Source: Polaribacter atrinae (GTDB taxonomy: Bacteria > Bacteroidota > Bacteroidia > Flavobacteriales > Flavobacteriaceae). From it: DNA of 64,000 bases. Shown piece after piece: positions 44,531 through 53,447 of this stretch (its first letter is position 1; the number at the start of each line of letters is the position of its first letter). The translations under genes were made by a program, and so were the position numbers. The notes beneath the pieces are model-generated. The model made no database searches and was not told the origin of the DNA. It saw only the letters and a list, made by a program, of their open reading frames with translations. The stretch covers positions 25,001 through 89,000 of the forward strand of contig NZ_CP150660.1 of NCBI RefSeq assembly GCF_038023995.1. Reading direction: 5' to 3'.

Positions 44531-44541
44531 AAATTAAAAAT

Positions 44542-47019
44542 CTATTTCAATTTATCTGAATTTAATAAGAAAACAGCATTGGCAACAAATAGTTTTCCGT
44601 TTTGCCAGAAAGATCTAAACAAAGGGTTGTCTACCATATAAATGATGCTTCCGCTACCCATTTTTTCCTCGGCAAATAAAACAGATTTTGGTACTTTTTT
44701 TATGGCTTTACTACCTGCGTAACCAGATACATTTTTAACATTTTCATCAAAGTAAGCAACGTTATTTCCGTCTTTTAAATACTCATACGTAGTTCCACCC
44801 AATTTTAAAGAAAAATAGGTTTTTCCATAACCAAAAGCTAATGGATGCGTATTGTCTAAAGTACTTTTAAAAATACTACCGGTAATTAAATGGGCTACAC
44901 TTTTGCGTTCTCTATCTGCAAAAGGAATTAAATTTGCTTCTTTAATTATTTCTTCGGATACTTTCTTTTTTAAAGAGAATTCCTTTTTATCTGCAAAACT
45001 ATTTAAAGCGTTTCCAATAGCAATTAAAGTACCACCAGAACGCGTCCAAGTTTTTAATTTCTCTAAAGTAGTTTTTGTTAAAACTGAATTATATCGTCCG
45101 TCAGGAATAATAATAACATCGTATTTTGAATAATCTAAATAGCTAAAATTGTCTGAGTTTACATTGGTTATTGGGTATTGTAATTGTGTTTCAAAGAAAT
45201 GCCAAATTTCACCAAAGCTTAAAGAAGATGTTCCCTTACCAGATAAAACCGCAACTTTTTGTTGGTTGATTGGTTTTACAGAATACGAACCAAAGTCTGC
45301 ACCAGAAGAAACAAAACCTGTAGAAACATTTGCTAATTCTCTTTGGTGCTTGTTTGCAATGGTTATTAAATTCGTATCAAAATCATCATTTCTGTTGTCA
45401 TTTCTTAAAATAATTAAAGTTCCTCTTTCATACGATTTACCCGCAATAGAAAAAGGTTTTTCTGAGAAACGAGGCGTAATATTTGCTTGTAACAAAGCTC
45501 CTAAAAAAGTGGCATCCTTTAAACTATTCCACTTAGAGATGTAAGCATACGCACTTTTATCAATTAAATTAGTAATAGGTTTTGTGGCTTTGCTAGCGCT
45601 AGAACTTACTTTTGTTTTAGAAGCAATTGCTTTAAATCCGTGGGCATAAGGTAAAGACCAAGCAGTAATATCATAGGTTAAAGAATCTACTATTTTTGCT
45701 TTAGGCTCAAAAAGTACTTTTACCATTTTTCCTTTTGGCTGATTGGTGTGTATTACTAAATCAGATGAAGAAACATTCATTTTAGCTTCTTTTTGAGTAC
45801 TATAATCATACCCTTTTACAGTACCTGTATTTGTGTTTTCATAGGTAATTTCATGCGTGTCTAACAATGCTTTTAAACGATTTGTCTTGTCTTCATTTTC
45901 ATTTTTTAACACATAACTTTTGAATTCTATAGCATCATTTTTAAAGAACTTTCTAAATTCGGTATTTAATTTTTCTGCATTTTTAGAGGAAACTTCTACA
46001 GTAGACAAACCTGTTGTAAGATGATGTGTAGCTCTATCTTTTAAGGTTAAAACTTCTCCTTGATCTGTATTGATGCCTAAACCAGCCATTCCATGACCAG
46101 CTTGTTCATAGGTCATTCCAATGGCACCCATATAAGTTGGGTAGGTGTCTCCGTAACTTGGGTATAATAAATCGAAACTTTCTTTTGTAAAATACAACCA
46201 ACCTTCTTTATCAAAGTAACTCGCATGATTTTTTCCTATTTCAGTTTGAAATTCTCTTTGCCAATCAGAAATAATTTCATGAAAAGGTTCTGCCGCTGGT
46301 GCAAAATAATAAGGATTATTGATATATTGTTCGTGGAAATCTACATGTACATGAGGCATCCATTTGTTATACATTTTTATACGTTGTGCAGATTCTACTT
46401 GTGTAACCCAAGCCCAATCTCTATTTAAATCGAATAAATAATGATTTGGTCTTCCAGAAGGCCAAGGTTCTGCATGTTCTTTTGCATCTTGGTTGCTATT
46501 ATAAGGAGTGCTTTTTACTTGGTTGTACCAATTCACATATCTATCTCGTCCGTCTGGATTTACAGAAGGATCTATAATTACCACTGTGTTTTCTAACCAA
46601 GCAGCTTTTTTAGTAACCAATTCATACAAAGTTAACATGGCTGCTTCTGTACTAGAAGCCTCGTTTCCATGTACGTTGTAACTTAACCAAACAATGGCTT
46701 TATTGTTTTTAGAATTTCCAGAAAGAATACCTGTTTGCGTAAGGTTGTTTTTTCTAATAGTTTCTAAATTATTGATGTTTTCTTGCGAAGAAATATAACT
46801 TAAATACAAAGGTCTGTGTTCATTAGTTTCTCCGTATTTTTCTAATTTTACATTAGATAAAGTGTTGCTAACATATTTAAAATAGTCTACAACTTTATGA
46901 TTTCGGGTAAAACGAGTACCAATTTCATAACCTAAAAATTGAGAAGGAGATTGTAGTGTTTGAGAAAAAATGCTTCCAACCGTTAAGAAAGCAGTGATAA
47001 AAAGGATTTTAATTTTCAT
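44542..47019 (-). CDS. M14-family zinc carboxypeptidase, exported
   Basis: The start is the ATG at 47019 (825 residues), directly at the signal peptide MKIKILFITAFLTVGSIFSQ. The longer frame adds MASKPIF. The M14 peptidase domain (about 45-350) shows the zinc site in NVHGNEASSTEAAML (H and E), arginine and NPDGRDRY, then DLNRDWAW, the third ligand in HVDFHEQYINNPYYF and the general base glutamate near MTYEQAGHG. After it comes a long C-terminal part (about 400-825) with VIIPDGRYNSVLTKTTLEKL and GGTLIAIGNAL, which resembles a class I glutamine-amidotransferase-like fold as seen in other large Bacteroidetes M14 proteins. Periplasmic or surface protein degradation is likely. No T9SS signal is seen. 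Confidence 0.88.
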   Translation of the reverse strand: MKIKILFITAFLTVGSIFSQTLQSPSQFLGYEIGTRFTRNHKVVDYFKYVSNTLSNVKLEKYGETNEHRPLYLSYISSQENINNLETIRKNNLTQTGILSGNSKNNKAIVWLSYNVHGNEASSTEAAMLTLYELVTKKAAWLENTVVIIDPSVNPDGRDRYVNWYNQVKSTPYNSNQDAKEHAEPWPSGRPNHYLFDLNRDWAWVTQVESAQRIKMYNKWMPHVHVDFHEQYINNPYYFAPAAEPFHEIISDWQREFQTEIGKNHASYFDKEGWLYFTKESFDLLYPSYGDTYPTYMGAIGMTYEQAGHGMAGLGINTDQGEVLTLKDRATHHLTTGLSTVEVSSKNAEKLNTEFRKFFKNDAIEFKSYVLKNENEDKTNRLKALLDTHEITYENTNTGTVKGYDYSTQKEAKMNVSSSDLVIHTNQPKGKMVKVLFEPKAKIVDSLTYDITAWSLPYAHGFKAIASKTKVSSSASKATKPITNLIDKSAYAYISKWNSLKDATFLGALLQANITPRFSEKPFSIAGKSYERGTLIILRNDNRNDDFDTNLITIANKHQRELANVSTGFVSSGADFGSYSVKPINQQKVAVLSGKGTSSLSFGEIWHFFETQLQYPITNVNSDNFSYLDYSKYDVIIIPDGRYNSVLTKTTLEKLKTWTRSGGTLIAIGNALNSFADKKEFSLKKKVSEEIIKEANLIPFADRERKSVAHLITGSIFKSTLDNTHPLAFGYGKTYFSLKLGGTTYEYLKDGNNVAYFDENVKNVSGYAGSKAIKKVPKSVLFAEEKMGSGSIIYMVDNPLFRSFWQNGKLFVANAVFLLNSDKLK

Positions 47020-47037
47020 AAAGATGGGTTTGGAAGC

Positions 47038-47045
47038 CAAAAGTA
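47038..47045 (-). promoter_or_regulatory. Promoter -7 box of the M14 peptidase gene
   Basis: The minus-strand TACTTTTG fits TAnnTTTG and ends 18 bases before the ATG at 47019, which supports that start. Confidence 0.4.
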
Positions 47046-47218
47046 AGAATATATTTTTTTGTTTATCAGAAGATTGATTCTTTATGTTGTTAAAACTTTG
47101 TTAGATTGAAAGAAGCCTTTCGACAAAGGATAAATAATTCGTATTTTTATCAAAAATTAATCAAACTAAATGAATTCTACCACAGAATCTGATTGTTGCA
47201 AAAACCGTGTTATTTAAG

Positions 47219-48811
47219 ATGAAAGTAACACAGATACCATTTCAAAAAACAGGATTTTTTTCTAATATAATGCTAGATTATTTAGAGAAAAAAGAGTCTA
47301 TACAACCATTTTATAATAATTTTCCGGATATTTCTGGTTTTCATAATCAGATAGAAGAGAAGCAAAAATCGTTTAGATTGCAATCTAGATTGGTGCTAGT
47401 AGATGCTTTAAAAAATCAATACAAAGGTTTTAACGTTTCTAAAAAAACGGAAGAAAACATTGAAACTCTAAAGTTACAAAATACATTTACAGTGACTACG
47501 GGACATCAATTAAACTTGTTTACGGGTCCTTTATACTTCTTGTATAAAATTCTTTCTACTATTAATTTGTGTGAAGAATTGTCTGAAAAATTTCCAGAAC
47601 AAAATTTTGTTCCAATTTATTGGATGGCAACAGAAGATCATGATTTTGAAGAGATTAATTATTTTAATTTTGATGGAAAAAAAGTACTTTGGAACCGTGA
47701 AGATGGTGGGGCAGTTGGACGTTTTTCTACTGAAGGATTAGCAGCCGTTTTCGATGTTTTTTCTGAACACTTGGGGCATTCTAAAAATGCAGAATTTCTA
47801 AAAAAGTTATTTTTTGATGGGTATTTAAAACATCATAATTTAGCTGATGCTACACGTTATATTGCAAATGAATTATTTAGCGATTATGGTTTGATTATTT
47901 TAGATGGAGATGATGCTAGTCTAAAACAATTGTTTACCCCAATTGTAAAAGACGAACTAGAAAACGAAACTTCGTTTAAAGCTGTTTCAAAAACAATTAT
48001 AGATTTAGAAAAGAATTATAAAATTCAAGTGAACCCAAGAGAAATTAATTTATTTTATTTGGGAGCTGATTTTAGAGAACGTATTATTTTTGAAGAAGGA
48101 GTTTACAAAGTAAACAACACAGATATTACTTTTTCTAAGGCTGAAATTTTAAAAGAAGTAGATGAAAATCCGAAAGCATTTTCTCCAAACGTAATAATGA
48201 GACCTTTATACCAAGAGGTAATTTTACCAAACCTTTGTTATTTAGGTGGAGGAGGAGAGATGGCGTATTGGTTAGAATTAAAAGATTATTTTAAAGAAGT
48301 AGCCATTCCATTTCCTATTTTACTATTGCGTAATTCTGTGCAAGTAGTTTCTGAAAAACAAGCAAAAAAGTTAGAGAAATTAAATATTTCTTTAGAAGAA
48401 CTGTTTTTAAATCAATATGATTTATTGTCTGAAAAGGTGATAGAAAACTCAGAGATTAAGGTGAATTTTAATGAGAAGATTCAGTTTTTACAAAAGCAAT
48501 TTTTAGAACTGAAAGAAGTAGCCAAACAAACAGATGTTTCTTTTGTAAATGCAGTAAATGCACAAGAAAGAAAGCAAGTTAAAGGTTTAGAGAATTTACA
48601 AAAGCGTTTGTTAAAAGCAGAGAAAAAAAGACAAACAGATTTAGTGGAAAGAATTACGCTACTTCAAAATGAAATTTTACCAAATCAGAGTTTAGAAGAG
48701 CGTCAACGTAATTTTTCTGAATATTATTTAGAATATGGTTCAGCATTTACAAAAGCATTAAAAGTTTCATTAAAACCATTGCAATTAGAGTTTACAATTT
48801 TAGAACTGTAA
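47219..48811 (+). CDS. bshC: Putative cysteine ligase BshC of bacillithiol synthesis
   Basis: The start is the ATG at 47219 (530 residues, MKVTQIPFQKTGFFSN...); a GTG four codons earlier is less likely. The whole length fits BshC: TGHQLNLFTGPLYFLYKIL (about 96-115), FVPIYWMATEDHDFEEINYF, and SPNVIMRPLYQEVILPNLCYLGGGGEMAYWLEL towards the middle, then a long C-terminal coiled coil (about 385-500). BshC adds cysteine to glucosaminyl-malate, the last step to the thiol bacillithiol. Bacillithiol genes occur in many Flavobacteriia. The partners BshA and BshB are not in this window. It is a single-gene unit. Confidence 0.93.
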   Translation: MKVTQIPFQKTGFFSNIMLDYLEKKESIQPFYNNFPDISGFHNQIEEKQKSFRLQSRLVLVDALKNQYKGFNVSKKTEENIETLKLQNTFTVTTGHQLNLFTGPLYFLYKILSTINLCEELSEKFPEQNFVPIYWMATEDHDFEEINYFNFDGKKVLWNREDGGAVGRFSTEGLAAVFDVFSEHLGHSKNAEFLKKLFFDGYLKHHNLADATRYIANELFSDYGLIILDGDDASLKQLFTPIVKDELENETSFKAVSKTIIDLEKNYKIQVNPREINLFYLGADFRERIIFEEGVYKVNNTDITFSKAEILKEVDENPKAFSPNVIMRPLYQEVILPNLCYLGGGGEMAYWLELKDYFKEVAIPFPILLLRNSVQVVSEKQAKKLEKLNISLEELFLNQYDLLSEKVIENSEIKVNFNEKIQFLQKQFLELKEVAKQTDVSFVNAVNAQERKQVKGLENLQKRLLKAEKKRQTDLVERITLLQNEILPNQSLEERQRNFSEYYLEYGSAFTKALKVSLKPLQLEFTILEL

Positions 48812-49083
48812 CACAGCTTTTTTTAGAGAGAATATAGCTGTTTACAGCGTTTTCTCTAAAATGTTTACCTCATACATAACGTTCTCTCATTTTGAAATGA
48901 TTTTTTTTGAAGTGAATTATGTGTTTTAAATAGAAAATAAATTATTTTGAACTAACTTTATAAATTCGAGCTAATTCATCTTATTATAAACTACTTTTGA
49001 CCTTTGAAAAAAAGAAACACAAATGGCTGTGACAATCAGTATAATTCGTTTTGTTTTTTTTCAATATAATTACACGAAATACA

Positions 49084-49938
49084 ATGAAAGATAAAGGATT
49101 ACACCCAAAAAATAAATTCAACAAAGGTTATAATTTTGATGAATTAATTATCATAAACCCAGCATTAAAAGAATACGTCGCTAAAAATCAATTTGATACT
49201 GTTACCATAGATTTTTCAAATCCGGATGCAGTAAAAGAATTGAATAAAGCTCTATTATTTTCTTTAGATAAAATTTCTACTTGGAATTTTGGTGACAAAA
49301 ACTTATGTCCTCCAATTCCTGGACGTTTAGATTACATTCACCATTTAGCAGATTTACTTTCTGGAGAAAAAGATATTAAGATATTAGATATTGGTACAGG
49401 TGCAACTGGTATTTATCCTTTATTAGGTATTGCAGAATATGATTGGAATTTTGTAGCTACAGACATCGATTTAGATTCTTTAGATACTGCCCAAGATATT
49501 ATGGACGATAATAATTTTACAAATAAAATTGAATTACGTCAACAATTAAATGAAGAACAAATTTTAAAAGGAATTTTAAAAGACACAGATTCTTTTTCTG
49601 CAACAATGTGTAATCCTCCTTTTTACAAATCGGCAGAAGAAGCACAAGGAGCTAATGGAAGAAAGTCTAGAAACTTAGGCAATAACGCAGTTAGAAACTT
49701 TGCAGGAAACAACAATGAGCTTTGGTACATTGGTGGAGAAAAAGCTTTTTTACATAATTATTTATATGAAAGTTCTTTGTTTCCTAAAAGTAGTAAATGG
49801 TACACAAGTTTAGTTTCTAAGAAAGAAAACGTAAAAAGTTTAGAAAAATCTTCTGCAAAATTAGGGGCTGCTGAGTTTAAAATTATTCCGATGCATCAAG
49901 GAAATAAAGTAACTAGAATTGTTGCTTGGAGGTTTTAA
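49084..49938 (+). CDS. rlmF: 23S rRNA (adenine-N6)-methyltransferase RlmF
   Basis: The start is the ATG at 49084 (284 residues, MKDKGLHPKNKFNKGYNF...), where homology with RlmF begins; the longer frame adds MFFFNIITRNT. The family opening LHPKNKFNKGYNFDELI, the SAM-binding DIGTGATGIYPLLG, TDIDLDSLDTA and the catalytic CNPPFYKSAEEA (NPPF motif of N6-adenine methylases) are all present. The C-terminus VSKKENVKSLEKSSAKLGA also fits. It methylates A1618 of 23S rRNA (E. coli numbering). A terminator follows. Confidence 0.95.
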   Translation: MKDKGLHPKNKFNKGYNFDELIIINPALKEYVAKNQFDTVTIDFSNPDAVKELNKALLFSLDKISTWNFGDKNLCPPIPGRLDYIHHLADLLSGEKDIKILDIGTGATGIYPLLGIAEYDWNFVATDIDLDSLDTAQDIMDDNNFTNKIELRQQLNEEQILKGILKDTDSFSATMCNPPFYKSAEEAQGANGRKSRNLGNNAVRNFAGNNNELWYIGGEKAFLHNYLYESSLFPKSSKWYTSLVSKKENVKSLEKSSAKLGAAEFKIIPMHQGNKVTRIVAWRF

Positions 49939-49977
49939 GAAAACTTCTTTATTTTCTTAATAAGAAAACATATTTAT

Positions 49978-50022
49978 AAAAAAAGGTTCAATCAAATTTC
50001 ATTTTGATTGAACCTTTTTTTA
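49978..50022 (+). terminator. Terminator of rlmF
   Basis: Arms AAAAGGTTCAATCAAA (49981-49996) and TTTGATTGAACCTTTT (50003-50018) are perfect, flanked by A and T runs. Confidence 0.92.
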
Positions 50023-50036
50023 TTTGAAATAATAGA

Positions 50037-50224
50037 TTTCTCAATTGCTAAAAAGCTCATTTGGAAATTACAGTCGGTTTGTTGTTTGAAGTTGAAATTC
50101 AGTCTGTCATTCCGAATGAGGAACGAAGAGGAATCTCATCATGTTTTTAATAATCTTAATAATGTAGGTTTTGTAAAATTTTCATGAGATTTCTCAATCG
50201 CTAAAAAGCTCATTTCGAAATGAC
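50037..50224. repeat. Cluster of GTCATTTCGAAA-family repeat units
   Basis: Three related units: one inverse copy (50037-50073, GATTTCTCAATTGCTAAAAA...), one forward copy (50105-50138, GTCATTCCGAATGAGGAACG...) and one inverse copy (50183-50224, ending CATTTCGAAATGAC). The last two form a long imperfect inverted repeat that could fold as a hairpin between the convergent genes rlmF and the membrane protein at 50235. A fourth unit is at 34715-34749. Confidence 0.65.
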
Positions 50225-50234
50225 AAAAGAAGAC

Positions 50235-50837
50235 TTAGTTAAACACCACATCATTAATTTTATACTTTTTACAAATAAAATGTAACAGCGTATAAACTAA
50301 CATATGTACAAAAACCAAACAGATAAACGCATACAAAGGCACTCCAAAAAGTTGATAAGGCCAATAATAGGTCCAAACTCCTAAATAAATAGTAATTACT
50401 TCTCCAAAAGCAGGGAGAATTAAGGCCAATAAAATTGCCAAAAGAATCTTGTTTTTTTGAGTTTTCTCTTTTAATAAAGGAATTAAATTACGTTCTAATT
50501 TGTACAAATAATGGAAGGCGAGCATCCAAGCAAAAGGTAACCATAAGGGCAATTCTCTTGTAACTTCATGATACTCCCAATATCCATTTGCAACTCCCCA
50601 AGTTTCACCAACAATTCCTCCAAAACCAGTTAATAACATACCTATTAATAACAACCAATTCTTGTTTGTTTTTGGCTGAATTATTTCTTTATAGATATTA
50701 GATACAATTTTTAGCACTAAAATTCCTGCAATTATAGCGTCATATTCTTTTAAAAGACCAATAAAAATTCCTGCAATTATTAATTTTAATAGCGCTTTAA
50801 GCGTTTCTTTTAAGAATAGTTTTTTGTTAGTAATCAA
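50235..50837 (-). CDS. Multi-pass membrane protein of unknown function
   Basis: A 200-residue protein with about six membrane segments. I do not recognise the family. Two stretches resemble each other: GETWGVANGYWEYHEVTREL (about 76-95) and GEVITIYLGVWTYYWPYQLF (about 144-163), each followed by a hydrophobic segment, which suggests an internal duplication with conserved glutamate, tryptophan and tyrosine residues. Such aromatic and acidic patches are seen in membrane enzymes acting on lipids or isoprenoids, but nothing here proves that. It is divergent from the AsmA-like gene. Confidence 0.55.
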   Translation of the reverse strand: MITNKKLFLKETLKALLKLIIAGIFIGLLKEYDAIIAGILVLKIVSNIYKEIIQPKTNKNWLLLIGMLLTGFGGIVGETWGVANGYWEYHEVTRELPLWLPFAWMLAFHYLYKLERNLIPLLKEKTQKNKILLAILLALILPAFGEVITIYLGVWTYYWPYQLFGVPLYAFICLVFVHMLVYTLLHFICKKYKINDVVFN

Positions 50838-50986
50838 TGTGTTATTTCTTTTTTGGCAAAAATAAGGTTCTAAATTGAGTCAACTCTTATTTTTTTATAA
50901 AATTGAACGATATGAGTTCATTCTTTTCTGTATTGAAGTAAGAAAAAATAAATTAGTATGTTAGATTTGTTTTAAAGCTAACTCAC

Positions 50987-52471
50987 ATGAATAAAAAAAC
51001 GTTTAAAATATTTTTACTAGTCGTATCTATTTTATCTATTTATAAAATTGTGGAGTATCGGGTTACAAAAAAATTAGACGCATATTTAATAACCCAAGAA
51101 TTAAATTATGACACGTTATCAATAAATTTATTATTTGGGAATATTACTTTAGAAAATGTTTCTAAGAAAAAAGACAGTCTTCAGCTTAGTGCTGAGAAGT
51201 TAGAAATAAAAGGAGTTTCTTATTATCAATATCTAAAAAATAATTCAATTTATATTCAAGATTTAAAAACGATTAACTCTACAATTACAGGAAAAATTCT
51301 AAAAAAAGGGCATAAAAAAGAGACTCGTAAAGATTCCTCAAAAAAGGCTCCCTTAGATTTAAAAATAGATAATATTGACTTTGAAAATGTAGAAATTGAT
51401 ATTCAAAAGAATGATAATTTTCCTTTAACGGTTAAAAACATTTCTTTTGTAATTAATGATTTTGAGCTGGATACTTCTCAAAACAAGTCGATTCCTTTTT
51501 TATATTCTAATTTAGAGGTATCGGTTATTGATTTTGAAACTCAGTATTCTAAAGTTCAAAAAGTGAAGTTTTCTAAACTGATTTTTGAAAAAGACAATTT
51601 ATCTTTAGACAGTTTAGAGATTGTACCTTTAAAGTCAAGAGAAAAATATATCTATCATGTTTCCGAAGAAAAAGAACTGATGACTTTATTAAGTGAAAAG
51701 GTTGTTATTTCTGATATAAAAATATCCGAAAAAGAAAAATTTAACTTCACGGCAAACCATATTTTATTTGAAGAAGTTTTTTTTAATTTATACTTAGACG
51801 GAACTGTATTAGAACATCCAGATAAAAGAAAAGACTTGTATAGTAAAAGTCTTAGAGAGCTGCCTTTTAATATTGATATCAAGAATGTAGAGATTAAAAA
51901 ATCGAAAATTGTTTATGAAGAGTACACCATAGAAGGGAACAAACCAGGTATTTTAAATTTCGACAATCTAAATGCCCAAATAAGTAATATAAATAATAAT
52001 AGTGTTAGAGAAAACAACGTAACAACAGCAAAGATTCAATCTAACTTTATGAAATATTCTCCTTTAGATATTGAGTGGATATTTGATATCAATAATAAAA
52101 ATGATAATTTTAGAATTAAAGGAAGTTTGTTTGATGTGAATTCAAAAAATATGAGTTCTTTTTTATTGCCAACCATGAATGTGAAAATGGATGGTTATAT
52201 CGATAAAATGTACTTCGATTTTGAAGGCAATGATTATACTTCTAACGGGAAGTTAAATTTAGATTTTAAAAACTTTAATATTAAAGTTTTAGATAAAGAC
52301 AAAAGTAAGAAAAAGGTACTAAGTTGGTTGGCAAATCTATTTATAAAAGATTCTTCTAAAAACGGAATTGTAAAAGTAGCAACTGAAAATGTAGAAAGAG
52401 ATAGAACAAAATCTTTTTGGAATTTCTTTTGGAAGAATGTTGAAAAAGGACTGCAAAACTCGTTAATTTAA
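50987..52471 (+). CDS. AsmA/DUF748-like envelope protein
   Basis: A 494-residue protein with one N-terminal membrane anchor (about 6-24, FKIFLLVVSILSIYKIV) and a long beta-rich periplasmic part. Repeated strands of the kind NYDTLSINLLFGNITLENVS, LDLKIDNIDFENVEIDI and INIDIKNVEIKKSKIVYEEY are typical of AsmA, DUF748 and TamB-like lipid-transfer proteins. A C-terminal glycine-poor segment (GKLNLDFKNFNIKVLDKD) and a final amphipathic stretch (TKSFWNFFWKNVEKGLQNSL) follow. A role in envelope lipid homeostasis is inferred from the fold only. It is convergent with the small gene at 52482, 10 bases apart. Confidence 0.65.
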   Translation: MNKKTFKIFLLVVSILSIYKIVEYRVTKKLDAYLITQELNYDTLSINLLFGNITLENVSKKKDSLQLSAEKLEIKGVSYYQYLKNNSIYIQDLKTINSTITGKILKKGHKKETRKDSSKKAPLDLKIDNIDFENVEIDIQKNDNFPLTVKNISFVINDFELDTSQNKSIPFLYSNLEVSVIDFETQYSKVQKVKFSKLIFEKDNLSLDSLEIVPLKSREKYIYHVSEEKELMTLLSEKVVISDIKISEKEKFNFTANHILFEEVFFNLYLDGTVLEHPDKRKDLYSKSLRELPFNIDIKNVEIKKSKIVYEEYTIEGNKPGILNFDNLNAQISNINNNSVRENNVTTAKIQSNFMKYSPLDIEWIFDINNKNDNFRIKGSLFDVNSKNMSSFLLPTMNVKMDGYIDKMYFDFEGNDYTSNGKLNLDFKNFNIKVLDKDKSKKKVLSWLANLFIKDSSKNGIVKVATENVERDRTKSFWNFFWKNVEKGLQNSLI

Positions 52472-52481
52472 TAGCTTAAAA

Positions 52482-52760
52482 CTATGCCTCTTTTTTTAAT
52501 CTTTGATATTTCTTCTCATAAATAGTAAAAGAAACATAATAGGATAAAAGAAAATATACGCAAAATAAGGTAAGGACTTTAGTTACGAATTGTAAGGTTA
52601 AAAAACCTTGTACACTTTCTATAAATTGAAAAACAATACCAAAGGGAATTGCAAAGTAAAGACTTTGTAATAGGGCGTATTTTACTCTTTGTGTTCTTTT
52701 AGGTTCCCAATATTTTATAAAGTTGTCTTTCTTAGACTTTGCAGATTCTTTAGAACTCAT
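52482..52760 (-). CDS. Small two-helix membrane protein of unknown function
   Basis: A 92-residue protein with a charged N-terminus (MSSKESAKSKKDNF), two membrane helices (about 30-50 and 57-80) and a basic tail (YEKKYQRLKKEA). I do not recognise the family. It is the last gene before the LysM gene on the same strand, but that gene has its own terminator, so the two are separate units. Confidence 0.55.
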   Translation of the reverse strand: MSSKESAKSKKDNFIKYWEPKRTQRVKYALLQSLYFAIPFGIVFQFIESVQGFLTLQFVTKVLTLFCVYFLLSYYVSFTIYEKKYQRLKKEA

Positions 52761-52842
52761 TTTTAGTTTTTAGAATTCAAAGATAAATAAAACGAAATAA
52801 ATTTAGTTTCTAATACAGTTTTTTTGGCAATCAATACAAATA

Positions 52843-52871
52843 AAAAAACCGAAGCAACTTGCTTCGGTTTT
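52843..52871 (-). terminator. Terminator of the BON-LysM gene
   Basis: The stem AAAACCGAAGCAA against TTGCTTCGGTTTT (about 845-857 and 859-871 of the 52-kb block), with a T-run on the minus strand. It lies 20 bases behind the stop codon. Confidence 0.88.
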
Positions 52872-52890
52872 AATATAGTTTTGTTTATGC

Positions 52891-53265
52891 CTAGATATTA
52901 GGGATCACCAATTCTTGTCCTATTTGAATTGCATCTGGGTTATTTAAGATGTTTGTATTTGCTTCAAAAATAATATTGTATTTTCTTGAGTTACCATAAT
53001 ATTTTTTAGATATTTTACTTAAAGTATCTCCGCTTTTTACAGTATGATTTGCAAAAACAGAAGTATCTGCAACTTCTATATTTGCTTTAATATCTGTAGG
53101 ATTGTCTCCACCTACTTCTTTTATTTTATCCCAAAGAAGGTTTTTTTCATATTGGTTTTTTGCCGTACCAGTTACGTGTAAAACACCATTTTCTTCTTTT
53201 ACATCTCCATTTTGAATTGCTAATTGCTCACCTAAATCTAATACACTTTGATATTTTGTTTTCAT
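52891..53265 (-). CDS. BON-LysM protein (Kbp/YgaU-like)
   Basis: A 124-residue protein with a BON-like half (about 1-68, GVLHVTGTAKNQYEKNLLWDKI) and a C-terminal LysM domain (about 73-122, HTVKSGDTLSKISKKYYG ... IQIGQELVIP). This is the layout of E. coli YgaU/Kbp, a potassium-binding protein; here no signal peptide is present, again like Kbp. The exact role is inferred from that likeness. Confidence 0.85.
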   Translation of the reverse strand: MKTKYQSVLDLGEQLAIQNGDVKEENGVLHVTGTAKNQYEKNLLWDKIKEVGGDNPTDIKANIEVADTSVFANHTVKSGDTLSKISKKYYGNSRKYNIIFEANTNILNNPDAIQIGQELVIPNI

Positions 53266-53302
53266 TTTGTTTTTTAGTTATCGTTAATACTTGAAAGATA
53301 CA

Positions 53303-53331
53303 AAAAAACCGAAGCAAGGAGCTTCGGTTTT
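53303..53331 (-). terminator. Terminator of lpd
   Basis: Arms AAAACCGAAGC (about 53305-53315) and GCTTCGGTTTT (53321-53331), with a T-run on the minus strand. The stem sequence is shared with the terminator at 52843-52871. It lies about 115 bases behind the lpd stop codon. Confidence 0.8.
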
Positions 53332-53447
53332 CGTTAAAAGTACTGTTTTTATAGATGAAATTTAACTGTTGTAAGTAGTATCACCTTTTTTATATATTGA
53401 TTTGTGGTTCTAATAAACTACAAACCAAACAGTTTAGTGTTTAAATC

